Numbered from the stretch's first letter, positions 23,226 to 35,520 are shown. The stretch: 64,000 nucleotides of DNA from Phycomyces nitens (GCA_022702545.1 JAHRBC010000001.1:310001-374000), one strand, 5' to 3'. Program-made: numbers and translations. The notes: generated by a model from the letters alone, not told the origin.

Positions 23226-23931
23226 CACTGGAAAAATGGGCTTGATTACTAGAGTGGAAAGATAAGTAAACAATAGTGTAATTACCTGAATTATGATAGA
23301 CTACATATAATTCCGCTTGAGAACAACCTGGTCTTAGCTGCTAGCAGTATGTTGTGATAATTGCTAGCATAATTATTGAAAGAGGTGCTGCAGCTGAGGT
23401 CCAGTAGCACTTTTGGCGGGTATATCTAATTAGGTTATGGGGGGATTAAGCATTTAAATGTGCAGTTCCATTTTGAAAGAATCTATTTTGAGAGAATAAC
23501 ACTGTAGTATTTTATATCTTTACTACACTTTTTTCATCCTCATAGTGTAGTATTTAATCTTTTTTATTCTTCTTGACCAATAATATATCACCCATTATTT
23601 GATTTCCCGTTTATAATTGATTGGTAATGTTTTACATTTTTATTTTTATTAGAAAGAATAGAATGTTTCTAGGTTTAGGGTCTACTATTATGCCTATTCC
23701 TATAGCCTAGCCGTTTCTACCCGGTTGCCTGCTGCTATTTGGATAGAATATTTTTCTACATAAAAAATACCTGCAAAAATATGAATATCCAGTGATTTTT
23801 TGGGCTGCGGGAGTGTTCTGTAAAAGATAAAAGAAGTGTTAATGATAGGGGTACAAAGAGAAAATTTTTGTGTGTCAAAAGATACTTACATTGCAAGAGA
23901 TGGGCAAGAGTGTGCAAAGGGGACTTGAATT

Positions 23932-24442
23932 TTAAGGCTGGATAGGCTGTGTGGCGGGTTTTACTATAAAAAAGGGAATAAAAATTAATATGGGTGAACA
24001 GAGTGATGATATATTTAATTTACATACCAGGAGCCAAATGGGTTATCAAAGTAGGGGACATGGTGTGCAAAGAAAGACCAAGTGAGTCTATAAAACACAT
24101 AATAATAATTATTAATAAATAGTCTGAATAATATTTTGGATAAGCAAAAAGAGATTTATAAAGAATATTACCTTCATGATTACAATTGCAAATGATGGAG
24201 GAGGCCAATGGCGTGAATAGAAAGGGCAGTCTACAATGGAAAAGAGTCAGAGAGGGAACACGTATGATTGAAAGAAATTTTTTTACTTGGTGCTGATGGC
24301 ATCCTTATATAAGTTGTTTGGCCAATCTAAGAGAGAAAGTGAAAATAATTTTTATCAAGATGATGGTACCAGTGAATGCAGCCAGTGAGTATTTGTCTAG
24401 ATGGCCATTGTGGAAAGAATGAGTTGCAATGGGAGCACACAT
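23932..24442 (-). CDS. Conserved small third gene of the CACTA family, copy A
   Basis: Five exons on the minus strand (24370-24442, 24287-24326, 24172-24230, 24028-24087, 23932-23963; 73, 40, 59, 60 and 32 nt) give 87 codons plus stop, starting MCAPIATHSFHNGHLDKY and ending APVKPATQPIQP. All introns are GT-AG and phases agree. The ATG is the first three bases of its exon. In this copy an upstream exon (24496-24651, starting MQIGLDIVFGLN) stays in frame and would extend the product to 139 residues, but copies B and C do not keep that frame. Exon sizes are identical in all three copies. I recognise no domain; the middle is rich in small and hydrophobic residues. Function unknown. Confidence 0.55.
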
Positions 24443-24885
24443 CTATGAAAAAGAGGTTAATTTGTGTGTATAAAGAGATATAAAAAATGTCTTACCAGAG
24501 AAAGGGCGCCAATATCAAAAAAGCAAGCAAAAGGAAAAATAAAAGGAACCAAAAAAAAAGGAGAGAGTCTGAATTTTTTTTTCACCTTTGAAGCATGCCG
24601 CAGAAAGCATAATGAATTGAGCCCAAAAACAATATCAAGGCCAATTTGCATCTCAGTGCTTCAAGACAATAGAGGAACATCTTTATAGTCGTTCAAAATG
24701 CCTATATATAACGGCCTTTTTGATAGTATTCAACCTCTCTTACCTTTATACCAACCCACACACACACACACACTTACTTACTCACTCACCCAAACAGTTT
24801 TTATATGTATAGTATATTTATTTTTATTTCAATTGAACAAAAACTAATAATTATAATCGAAATATACTTTACCATATTCTAGAAA

Positions 24886-26051
24886 ATGGTTAACCAAAGA
24901 AGATCAATTGCTCCTCGTCCTACTCCGGCTGGTCCCACTCCTGCTCCTGCTCCTGATATGGAACAGATAATGTCAAAGCTTTCCGAGATGGAAGGCAAAA
25001 TGACAAACGTCGAAGTGCAAGTGGGGTCTGTAAGGGCTCAACTCAACGTTGTTGTGGCTGGTAATGCTTCAGCTATTAGAGCAATTGGTGCATTGGGTAG
25101 TGCCCATAACACTGCTCTTGTCAACTCTCCCGCCATTTCTGTTGCACCTGTTGCTCTTCTACCAGTTGTGCCAACCAAGCAGACAAACAATGAAGTCTAT
25201 GTAAGCAGCAAATTATATAGTATGTTATCAATTCATTATCTCATATACTGTGTCAGACGGCAATTCGCAAATTTATGTGGAAGCCAAAGTTTTCGTTGAG
25301 AATAACTGCAGAGATCTTGGCAAACAACAACAAGCCAAAGTGGAATATGGACGTTCCTTTCAACAAAAGTCCAAACAAGGAGTTAGTTGTTAGGATCCTC
25401 AACTACTTGGAGCCCAAGTTTGAGAGCAAGGGAATGAGGAGAAGTGACTTGCACAAGAATCTTCACACCAACTTCAGGAGCCAAAGTTCCAAAGACAAGA
25501 AGTCTTCTTTGGTGAAAGCTGCCGTGAACACTCATTCAAGAAGGGCAAACTGTGCAGGCGAGGTACGATATACTTTAAATAACTAATAAATATTTAATAT
25601 CAAAGAAGCAGTATTAACTGAGAATTTTAGAGCCATTCTCGGCGCTTGAATGCTTACCTTGACAATGAGGATGCAATCAATGAGATGATGGGCAAAGATT
25701 GTGCCAACATGATCATAAAGGAGGCAATGTCCAAGGGTGAATCTGATGTAGAGACGTCTGAAAGTGGCACCAGACGTGTCATCCACACTATTTGCCCAGG
25801 ATGGAGAAGTGATGAGGTAAATAATAATAAGGCAATAACTGGGTTACGTGTCTGAATTGTTATATAAAATATTAATACTTGTATTTCAGTTTAATAGACT
25901 CATCACTATTGTTGACTCTCATGTCCTTGAAGGAATGGGTTTGCATTCCCATCAACTCTTGCCTCAGATTTTTAAGAGTGTGTCAAACTCAGTGGCCCCA
26001 AATGACATGGTTTCCCGCCTTCCACAGTGGGCTTTTAGAAACAATATATAA
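24886..26051 (+). CDS. CACTA accessory protein, copy A (322 aa)
   Basis: Exons 24886-25200, 25257-25562, 25631-25816 and 25890-26051 (315, 306, 186, 162 nt). The N-terminus MVNQRRSIAPRPTPAG is Pro/Ala-rich, followed by a short coiled coil (MEQIMSKLSEMEGKMTNVEV), an Ala/Val linker, then a basic region (FMWKPKF, ELVVRILNYLEPKFESKGMR, RSRRAN-like), a third exon with INEMMGKDCANMIIKEAMS and PGWRSDEV, and a fourth with LITIVDSH and RLPQWAF. It is basic, probably nuclear and possibly DNA-binding like the second proteins (TnpA) of plant CACTA elements; that role is inference. The stop lies 129 bp from the convergent transposase stop. No premature stop. Confidence 0.75.
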
Positions 26052-26180
26052 ATAAAGTTGTTGTTTATATTTTCTCACCCACTTCCCCAAGAACGTAATA
26101 CTGTCAATATATATAAAGTATATTTTTTGGTGCCTTAATTTTGGTTATCTTTAAAAGAAGAAAATATTTTATATTTTATA

Positions 26181-29100
26181 TTAGGCACAGATTTTTTTGG
26201 GAAGAGGGATGATGAGCATTGTTTTCCTATTAGTTCAAGTGATTTGCTCTCCAATGGCAACTTCTAGCAAAATCCTATGCACTGGAAGAATACTGTTCAA
26301 GTCATCTGGAGAATGCCTTGGGAGATACACCTCAACACCTTCATTTTCTCGCGTTCTATCACAGGTTGTGACAAATCATTTAACAAATGCAAAAACATGT
26401 TGATTGTCATGAACCATGCGAGTTGGGTGGAGATCATCAACTGGTGGTAGCACAAAATTGTGTGTAAAGAGATACTGAATCTGGCCTGTATATGCATTTA
26501 CAACGTCCTCCTTGCTGCCAACAAACAGTGCTTGTATAAATGACCCTCCATTTCCTTGTCTGTTTGAACTGTGATATACTTGGCCAAGTAAGTTGATGGA
26601 CTTCAACTTTGTGATCTCGTTATCAACAAAGGAAAATGGGGACAAGGCGTGCTGATAGCTGGTAAGACTGGGAAGGTCATAACCATGCTTATAATAATCC
26701 AGCAAATGTAGATAGTCAATATCACCAATTAATGTTTTCATTCCAACTTGCAGAGGAAAAGCCAAAGGAGGAAGAGGCTTGTTACCCTTTGCAGAATCCA
26801 TTGTGGTCAGAGAAGCATTTACAAAATCTTGCAAGTTGAACTGAGGATGATTGATTGGCAAAGTTGTGGCTGGAAGTGTGGGTGTAGATACGAGCTTGGC
26901 AAAGACAGAAGAGAAGGGGATCTTACTGGAGTATCCAAGGACTGCTTGCACATAATCGGCCTTGTATGCTTCTTCAACAAAATTCCTCATATACGTTGCC
27001 TCAAAACTATCCTTTCTGTTTGTGCTCACATTCTTTAACAAACCGTTGTATTGCTCAAACCCAAAGAGCCAATAGCCATATACTGGTCCAAAATCGCAAA
27101 TGGTCTTGTGAAGATGGAGGTGCAGATGCATATTGCAGGTGAGGACACTAGGAGGGTAAAGACACTCGCACTTTTGACAAAATTTTTCAAGGTAGTCATG
27201 GGCATCGTTGAGTTCTTCAAATGATAGTGATGGTTTGGCAAGGAGATGGCAGGCATCGACAAAGTCCATCCAGTTTCTGAACTTTTCATCATTGAGGATA
27301 TCTTTCAACAAGACGGGAGAGTATGCCAGGACCCAGAACTTCCACTTGTCAGCTTTCATGAACAAAAATCCCTTTCTAATTTTCGCTGTTAATGAAGTGT
27401 ATGAAGCTGGCAGGATCATTGTCTTGGCAATTTGCTCCATGTCATTGAGTTGTCTATTGCTAATATTGCCACCAGCAATTCACTTGTCCACCATCCTCTT
27501 TGCCGTACCCAAAAATAAGTTGTGCATGGGATCAATGATTGTTCCACATACTAGATCAAAGTATCCAAGGCAATGCAGCTGCAACCATCAAACACCATTT
27601 TCAATCTCCAGCTGATGCCTTTCTGAGGGCGTACTAGCACTCTTCCACACCTCAGCATGCACCCTGTTTTCCACACCATTATGAATAGACCACTGCAAAT
27701 AGTCGAAACCACGGAAGTCCACACTGCTTGTCCCAGCAAGACAACTGAATTGACGGCTGCATTTGTAGCAGGTGTTAGTGCTATTGTGGGACATAAATCC
27801 GCTTGTTTTTCTGGCTGCTGGAATATCACATGCCACCATAAGGAGCGCAGCACAGACAGTTGTTCCAGATCCACATTCAAAGGTTGGAATTGTCATTCCA
27901 ACGTACAACTGCTCAAGGTCATCCACCAGCGGCTTGAGATAGTTGTTGATCTCATAAGATTTGGGTTCCTTTGGCCCAGGCATTAACCCAACCAAGATGA
28001 CATTCTCTAGTTTGAATCTTTCATTTCTGGGCAAGTTGTTGATTGCCAAATATATAGCACCAGAGGAGTGGGTGACACCATTGAAGGGCTGAAACCAGTT
28101 GATGTTGAGAGTCAACATAAGAGAACAAGGGCGGGCAACAAATGAAAGACTATCACTGTCTTTCAACTCCTTCCACATCTTGCCATCGTAAACATTGCAC
28201 ATGGTGTCTGTCACCTTCAGCTTGTTGTTCCAGAGGCCAATCTTATGCTCAAAACCAGGACGAAGAAAGAGAACCTTGAGTGCATCTTTGATAGACTGAT
28301 ACACAAAGATTTTCTTTGGCACCATGGCACCAGACGTCGACTTTTTTGTCAGCTCACAGTTACAAGTTATATTTGTGCCTATTTTCACAGAGCTGCAGAG
28401 AGGGGGAACAGAAATAGATTCTTCATATATTTGATGACAATCTGGACATGACATGAATCGTTTAATATCTTTGGTGATATCACTAAAACCTGTCATCTTC
28501 TGAAGACCAGCAAGACTTGTTGGGAGCTGAAAGTCTTGTCCATAAACCATCAAGAGCTCATTGACAAACTGGATCAATACAATGGCGCCCTTGTTGACTG
28601 CATAACGGGATGCAAAAAGAACAACAAAATGGCAATAGCCCTATGCACTGGATTTTTGGGCATACCAGGAGCACCAAAGAGTTCTGTTTTAAAAAAGGAA
28701 AATTATTAACACTCAATTTTGGCATGCTTCTTTATGATAGTTATTCAATACTGACCTTCGCCATTGAACTCCTCAACATCAATCTCCTCAACATCACTCT
28801 CCTCATTGTTGCCATTGTTGCTGTCATTGACAATCTCAGTGTCATCGCCATTGACCTCATTGTCAGCCAAATCATCCTCAGACATCGGGACAGAATCCAA
28901 AAAAGGTAGGTTGGCCTGACCGCCCATTGTTTCCATGGATTCAGATTCAAACATCGGGATTGCTACAAATATGGAATAGATTAGTATATTGCCTTTAAAC
29001 TGGTTTTCAAATAAATATTTTTTACCCTCAACATCAACATCCATAATGACACTTTGTGTGCCTGAGGTTCAATTAAAGAATAATGGTTATTATTGTGCAG

Positions 29101-29267
29101 TAAATATAAAATTAATACATACTACTCTCAGTTCGTCCAGCCTCTTCAATTCTTGCTCTTTTGGCATGATGCTGATAATTGTGTCTGGATACCATAGAGA
29201 ACCCTTCTTGGTTACCATTGCATTTGTTACAGTAACAGGCAGTGTTGTTTTGGGAAGCAGAAGACAT
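26181..29267 (-). pseudogene. CACTA Tnp2-like transposase, copy A, inactivated
   Basis: Exons 29123-29267, 29026-29061, 28756-28962 and 26181-28683, the same layout as copy B. Exon 1 encodes a Cys/His finger (CYCNKCNGNQEG...HH), exon 3 is acidic (VNGDDTEIVNDSNNGNNEES), and exon 4 is the catalytic core with LMPGPKEPKS, CYKCSRQFSCL, IDPMHNLFLGT and FGPVYGYWLFGFEQYNG. Damage: a one-base deletion near 28627, TGA at 27588-27590 (copy B has CGA), TGA at 27480-27482 and TGA at 26376-26378 (copy B has TGG at both). All three stops are C-to-T or G-to-A relative to B. Confidence 0.85.
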
Positions 29268-29506
29268 ATTTTTTATGATTCAATTGTAAGATAAAAAAGG
29301 AAACAAGTGCTTCATATATTTATTTGCTGTCAATTTATAGACAAAAAAAAACTATTGTATTTTACTTGTTTGCCCAAACCAATACAATCTGTTAAAAAGT
29401 CTTTTTTTATTTGAATAAAAAAAACTGCTGAGTTGAAAAAAGGCCTATATTTCCTACACCTTAAAGTACTCTTGGTGCACTAGTAATCCAGCCTATTTTT
29501 CCAGTG

Positions 29507-29559
29507 TCAGAGCCCAAGGAGAGTTTGGTGGCCACTACGGCGGAAAAAATGGTAGCTAA
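29507..29559. other. 53-bp spacer between CACTA copies A and E
   Basis: The only DNA between the right end of A and the left end of E. It does not continue the DIRS frame left of A, so A and E may have inserted into different older sequences, or part was lost. Confidence 0.4.
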
Positions 29560-29803
29560 CACTGGAAAAATGGGTCTGAATACTCATGTGTGGGCAAAGC
29601 TGTCTACCTGAGGAAAATTAGGGCAAATTTGCAGCTCAACACCTTTTTTTGTGTTCTGATTAAAAACATTCTTTTGCTTGACCCCATTGGCTTGATTAAA
29701 AAGAATAAAACAACATTGCTTTTTTACCACTATAAAATAATAATAAATAAAGTATATGTAACACTCGTTTCCTTTTTGTTTTAACATTATAAACACAAAC
29801 ACA

Positions 29804-32800
29804 ATGTCATCTTCAAATACTTTTTACAACACCAAGTGCTATTGCAATAGATGCAACAACAATGGCCAAGGCTACACATTGGTAGCAAGCTGAACTGCTC
29901 AGCGTCATAGCAAGAGAGCAAGAATTGAACAGAGCAACTCAAATGAGATGGGTATGATAATTTCAGTGTTTATTTTTATGTATTGTATAATAATTTCGGC
30001 GGTATGAAACACAGACACTCAAGCAGACATGGATATTGATATTCAATGTAAGAAAAGTTTATTTGAAAAAAAGTAGAGACTAAGAAACTATTATATTCTA
30101 TAAGCGGCCATTTCTACTCAACAGTCTGGACCCTCAGATGTATTGGACAGTCAGACCAACTCACCTTTTTGGGATGCCGATGTAATGCTGGATGAGGGCG
30201 ATTCAGTTGCTAATGAGGCCAATGCTGATGGCGAACGCGATGATGAAAGCGATGATGAAGAAGATGAAGGCGAAGATGTAGTTGAGATTGCGGTTGAGGA
30301 ATTTGACAGTGAAGGTGTGTGTTGAATAGCCAAAAGCAAAGAGAAAGCAGCAAAGAAAAAAGCCTGAAAAAAATTGAATATTAATTTTTTCGATTTTAAA
30401 ATAGACCCTTTCCCAACCCCCAATATGCCTGAAAATCCTGTGCACAGGTTTATCGCCGTTTTTGTTGTCCTCTTTGCATCATGCTATGTGGTCAACAAGG
30501 GTGCTGTTGTCTTGATCAAGTTCATCAACACACTCTTGACGATTTACGAGCAGGATTTCCAGCTTCCATCCAGTCTTCTTGGTCTGCAAAGAATGACAGG
30601 ATATTCTGCAATTGCCAATGGTATCAGGAGATTTGTAGCCTGCCCCAATTGTCATGCAGTATATGAAGAGAACCAGTCTGTCCCCCCTCGCTGTGTTTTC
30701 ACAAAAGTTGGTGCACGCTTGACATGTAACTGCAAGTTGACCAAGGTCACATCGTCTGGATCATTGGTTCCCAAGCGTGTGTTTCAATACCAATCATTGA
30801 AGCATGCCTTGAAAATTCTTTTCCTTCGCCCTGATTTTGAAGCAAGCATTCAACACTGGAATCAGGAGCTCAAGATCATGGATACAATGTGTGACATCTT
30901 TGACGGCACAATGTGGAAGGAGTTGAAAGATACCAATGGTGAATCCTTTGTTGCACGTCCTTGTTCCTTGATGTTGACGCTGAATATCAATTGGTTCCAG
31001 CCCTTTGACAGGGTTGCATACTCTTGTGGCGCAATATACTTGGTCATAAACAACTTGCCTTGTGAGGAGCGATTCAAGGCAGAAAATACAATCCTTGTTG
31101 GACTCATGCCTGGGCCAAAGGAGCCAAAGTCTGAAGAGATAAATCATTATCTTAAGCCTTTGGTTGACGAGCTGGAGCAACTCTATGTGGGAATGACCAT
31201 CCCAACATTTGAATGTCATTCTGGAGCAACCGTCTGTGCTGCACTATTAATGGTAGCATGTGACATCCCTGCAGCCCGAAAGACAAGTGGATTCACGTCC
31301 CATAACAGCACAAACGCCTGTTACAAGTGTTGCCGCAAATTTTCTCGTCTTCCTGGGACAAGCAGTGTGGACTTCCGTGGGTTTAATGAGTCTGGGTGGC
31401 GTCATCGTCGTGGTGTGGAGAACTGTTTGCATGCTGAGGTGTGGAAGAGTGCAAGTACGCCCTCAGAAAGGCATGAGTTGGAGGTCGAAAATGGTGTTCA
31501 ATGGTCGCAACTGCATCGCCTTGGATACTTTGATCTAGTACGTGGAACGATCATTGATCCCATGCATAACCTATTCTTGGGTACAGCCAAGAGGATGGTC
31601 GAGACGTGGACTACTAGTGGTCTAATCACGGATAGGAAGCTGGCTTCTATGCAAGTAATGACCGAATCGATGGTGGTGCCAACTGACTACACCATTTTGA
31701 AGACGAAGATCAGTAGAGGATTTCCATATATGAAGGCCAATGAATGGAAATCCTGGGTGTTGGTGTATTCTCCTGTGCTGCTCAGAGACGTTCTTCCTCT
31801 GGATAAGTTCAAGAATTGGATCGACTTTGTTGATGCTTGCCATCTCCTTGCAACACCAACAATCACGTTTGATGACCTTGACGACGCCCATACCCATTTG
31901 GAAAGATTCTGTCAGAAATGTGAAGAATTGTATCCTGCTCCCACTCTCACCTGTAACATGCACCTGCACATCCATCTTCACGAGACCATTCGTGATTTTG
32001 GACCTGTGTATGGCTATTGGCTGTTTGGGTTTGAGAGGTATAATGGCCTGTTGAAGAAGATCAACACCAATAGAAGGGATGGATTTGAGTCCACGTTCAT
32101 GAAAAGTTTTGTTGAAGACATGTACAAGGGCGACTACATACAAAAAATTCTCTCCTGTCCAAACCAAGCTCCTTTCCGTCCTCTTCTGTCAAAACTCACG
32201 TCATCATCCACAACTGCCACCTCCTCCTCTGCCCCTCTTTCACACACGCCATTTATACTTCAGCTATTTGTGCGTGCATCTTTAAAGCCTGAATTTCCGA
32301 TAAAGGGAAATGAGCCCCTTCCTCCCTCTGCCTTCCCTCTCTTGGTGAGAAAGCCATCTGTAATGGATGATACTGATTATCTCCAGTTGTTGGAATACTA
32401 TCGACTATCATACGATATATCCAGTCTTCAGCACTATCATCAGGCAACATCGTCAGGTATCTTTGTTGATAATCATATCACAAAGATAAAATCCATCAAT
32501 CTTCTTGGCCAGATGTATAAAGGCAAAAATGGTTCCGTAGACCGTGGGTTTTTCATTCAAGCACTCTTCCTAGGTAGAGTCGGTGATCCTCCACGAGCAT
32601 ACACAGGACAAATTCAGTACTTGTTCCTTCACAAGCTCGGTCTGTCATCAATCGGAAATAATTCCACTCATGTCTTTGCTTTTGTGAGATGGTTTGTCAA
32701 CATGCCAAGTAGAACGCGTGAATATGAAGGAGTTGAGGTCTGCTTGCCAAGTTTCTCTCCAGATAATTATCATTGTATATTGCCAGTACATCGTATTCTT

Positions 32801-32884
32801 TTGGAAGTCGCGACTGCTGAGCTGGTGTCTGGTGTTAATGTAAAGATGCTGGTCATTTCTTTACCAAAAAAGATGTATGCTTAA
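29804..32884 (+). pseudogene. CACTA Tnp2-like transposase, copy E, one stop in exon 1
   Basis: Exons 29804-29951, 30015-30047, 30105-30314 and 30405-32884 (148, 33, 210, 2480 nt; 956 residues). Exon 1 has the N-terminal finger CYCNRCNNNGQG...QRHSKRAR but carries TGA at 29891-29893 where copy B has an Arg codon. Exon 3 is a strongly acidic linker (DDESDDEEDEGEDVVEIAVE). Exon 4 is one open frame from MPENPVHRFIAVF with CNCKLTK, LMPGPKEPKSEEIN, CYKCCRKFS, IDPMHNLFLGTAKRMV, HIHLHETIRDFGPVYGYWLF and a C-terminus ISLPKKMYA. Only exon 1 is damaged; reinitiation at MPENPV would give a finger-less protein. Confidence 0.85.
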
Positions 32885-33005
32885 AGCATTAATAAATAAA
32901 TACTTGTTTCTTTTAAAAAGAGCAAAACAAAACATTCATTGCCTTTAAACATGTCTTTGGGATTAAATATGTAAGCAAGAGTAAAATAAAACAATTGTTT
33001 TTTAT

Positions 33006-34118
33006 TTAATTTCTTACAGCCCAAGGAGGCAGACGGGTGGCCAAGTCACCAGGGACTGCTAAGTCTCTGACTCCTGTGAGTTCTCTTGACAGCATCTGAT
33101 GAGCATTCATCCCCAAGTCAAGAGAAACGAATGAGTCAACGATTTCAATAAACCGGTTGAACTAAATAGCATTTGTTAATATTTCAAAAATATTATCTTA
33201 ATACATATAATTATATATTGTTTACAGAATAATTTACCTCATCGCTTCTCCAGCTTGGGCAATAAATGGAGATCCGACGCCTGCCAAGAGTCTTTGAAGT
33301 ATTGTTGTCTGATTCTCCTTCAGACATTGCTTCTTTCTGAAGCAGACCAGAGCAGACTTGCCCCATTACCTGCTCAATGGCCTCCTTATGTTCGAGAAAG
33401 GCAGCCATGCGACGTTTTAAATGCTAACAGATATCCAACATGTATTCATTAATATTTGTCTCTAGTTTGAATAGTATACAACCTACATCTTTTTCACGGT
33501 TTGCCCTTCTCGAACGAGCGTTGGAGACTGCCTTCTTCTCAGAAGGCTTTGTCTGCTCCTGACGACAGCTACAGAAGTTCCTGTAGACCTTCTCTCGAAT
33601 GTCGCTTCTTCTCAAGGGTGAGCCAACAAAATTTGGCCCAAGGTAAGCCAGTAGACGTTCTACCAGCTCCTTGTTGGGACTCTCGTCAAAGTGAGCATGG
33701 ACATCCCACCTTGGCTTGTTGTTATTTGCCTGGATGTCAACCAACGCCCTTGACCTCAACTTTGGCTGCCACAAATATCCACAAATATCTCTCTGTTTGA
33801 TCAAAATAAGAATTTAGTTGATAGGATATTATATCTAGTGACACCTACAAATACACGTTTCTTTGCATCAGACATTGATTCATTTGTGGCTTTGGCAGTT
33901 GGGGCAGCAACAGAGGCAAGAGCAGGTACTGGAGCCACAACACTTGTAGCAGCAATGACGGTGAGGTTGGACTCAATAAGAGTCCCCATTCTCCTGTTCA
34001 TTGTGGTCATGTCGCCTCTAATTGAGGCAAGATCCTCTTGGAGATTGGTGATGACCGTCTGCATATTGACATCATTGTCAGCAGGTCGTGGAGCAATATT
34101 TCTTCTTTGGTTTGACAT
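33006..34118 (-). CDS. CACTA accessory protein, copy E (305 aa)
   Basis: Exons 33849-34118, 33487-33792, 33238-33423 and 33006-33161 (270, 306, 186, 156 nt). The start MSNQRRNIAPRPADNDVNM matches copies A-C, then a coiled coil with LQEDLASIRGDMTTMNRRM, the basic exon 2 (YLWQPKLRSRALVDIQANNN, ELVERLLAYLGPNF), exon 3 with KEAMSEGESD and CPSWRSDE, and exon 4 with FIEIVDSF and RLPPWAVRN. Exons 2 and 3 have exactly the lengths seen in A, B and C despite strong protein divergence. No premature stop. It converges on the transposase (stop-to-stop 121 bp). Confidence 0.75.
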
Positions 34119-34337
34119 TTTCTATTATAAATTATATAAAAAATACCCAATATTTAATACTCGTTTGCTACTTTAAGTTTAAACATATCTTTTACTTAAA
34201 ATGCACAAGAGACAGATAGATAGAAAAATCGGATTTGAGTGGGAAGAGTAAACAAGTTGGTCAAAAGGATTTAATAATATAAAATACAGAGTATATATTA
34301 GTAAAGACAGCTTTATTTATAAATCCAAAAAGACTTC

Positions 34338-35520
34338 TTGTACACATTAATGAATGGCACCATTATTGCTTTTGGATTCTATCCATTACACCTATTCTGT
34401 CTCTGTTTCAAATTATATATCCTTGTATTTTTTTTTCTTTTTAGCCTTTTTTCCTTTCTCTTGTTTCCTTATATCCGCGCCTATTTTCTCTTTCTTTTTT
34501 TACACCTCTTTAGACTAAAAAATTGGTGGCTTCTTTATAAACACACTCTCATTCCAATACATCCTGCTTGCATTGCTCCTCCAAACTAATCATGGTCAGT
34601 TAAATGTACCAGTGCCATCTTGCAAATTATTCTGATTCTCTCTTTCTATTTTATAGACCTCTTCCACTTGTACAGCCTATTATATGATAACGTCATCAGT
34701 CCCAGTGTAAAAAAATATTTTCGTATCAAATTTTTTTTTCTCTAATGCTTCTTATTCTCCTATAGGCCGCCACCATCAATCACTCTATACCCCATCTACG
34801 TCTTCTGTCATCTACAACTGTCATCATAATGGTAATGCTGTCTTTTAGCTTTTATACTTTTTTATATATTTATTCTGACTATCTCTTTTGATCTTATAGA
34901 CCTCCTCTACTGGCATGGTCTATTATATGGTATCGTCATTGGTGCTATGGTAAAAAAAAATCTTTTTGTGTCAAAAAAATAATAATTTTCTTTTCTAACG
35001 TTTCTTATTCTACAATAGGCCGCCGCCATCACTGTCTACCTCATCTGCCTCCCTCATCATCTACGACTGGTTATCATAATGGTAATGCCGTTTCTTGGTC
35101 TTTGTGCTTTTCAAAATATTATTCTGGCTATTTACTAATAATTTTTTATACTCTTAATAAGAAGCTATTGTTGGCCGCCATATACCATCCCTCTACTTTA
35201 ATCGCCAACTCTGCTTCTGGTATGTAAATTAATTATTTTATCACTCAATTCACCCATATTAATTTATTTTACCCCATCTCTAGTCAATCTAATCATACAA
35301 GAGGCCATGCCGCACAACTCAGCCCCTCTTTGTTCATTCTTGTCCATCCCTTACAATGTAAGTATAATATACCTCGCATCTTGAACAATACCCGCACTCT
35401 TGAATATATGTCACTAATACTACCTTTATTATATAAGAACACTGCCGCAACCACCCAAACTGCCGCCGGACCCTATTTTCAGGTATTGTTCAGTAGTGAA
35501 GCACCCAATCCAAGTAGTAT
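34338..35520 (+). pseudogene. Third-gene region of copy E with tandemly duplicated exons
   Basis: Short exon-like blocks with clear AG and GT boundaries. Blocks near 35163-35219 and 35284-35358 correspond to the last exons of the small gene in A-C: introns begin GTATGTAAATTAA in both, and GTAAGTAT follows a ...CAAT block in both. Before them, two exons with their introns occur twice in tandem (see the repeat at 34652). I could not carry one frame through all blocks. The orientation, divergent from the accessory gene, is as in A-C. Confidence 0.4.
34652..35135 (+). repeat. Tandem ~242-bp repeat containing two exon-like blocks
   Basis: TATAGACCT...TCTATTATATG, GTAAAAAAA..., TTCTTATTCT...ATAGGCCGCC, and ...CATCATAATGGTAATG recur with a period of 242 bp (units from 34652 and 34894). 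Each unit holds a ~50-nt and a ~63-nt block flanked by splice-like sites. Confidence 0.7.

Larger units (their letters stand above)
23226..29506. mobile_element. CACTA-like three-gene transposon, copy A
   Basis: 6281 bp. Terminal inverted repeats are CACTGGAAAAATGGGCTTGA at 23226 and, inverted, CACTGGAAAAATAGGCTGGA at 29506. Contents left to right: small five-exon gene (-), accessory gene (+), convergent Tnp2-like transposase (-). Copy B has exactly the same length and the same exons. Copy A is the most decayed, with three stops and one frameshift in the transposase. No matching target duplication is visible: 3-bp flanks are CGA and TCA. Confidence 0.85.

Noticed and set aside
24496..24651. 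Coding upstream exon of the small CACTA gene (MQIGLDIVFGLN...)
   Set aside because: In frame only in copy A; B and C break it in T/A runs, so it is more likely 5' UTR or intron.
23223..29509. 3-bp target duplication of CACTA copy A
   Set aside because: Flanks are CGA and TCA; no match was found, so none is claimed.
34338..34589. 83-codon Phe/Leu-rich ORF
   Set aside because: Low-complexity T-rich DNA next to splice-like blocks of copy E; no support as a separate gene.
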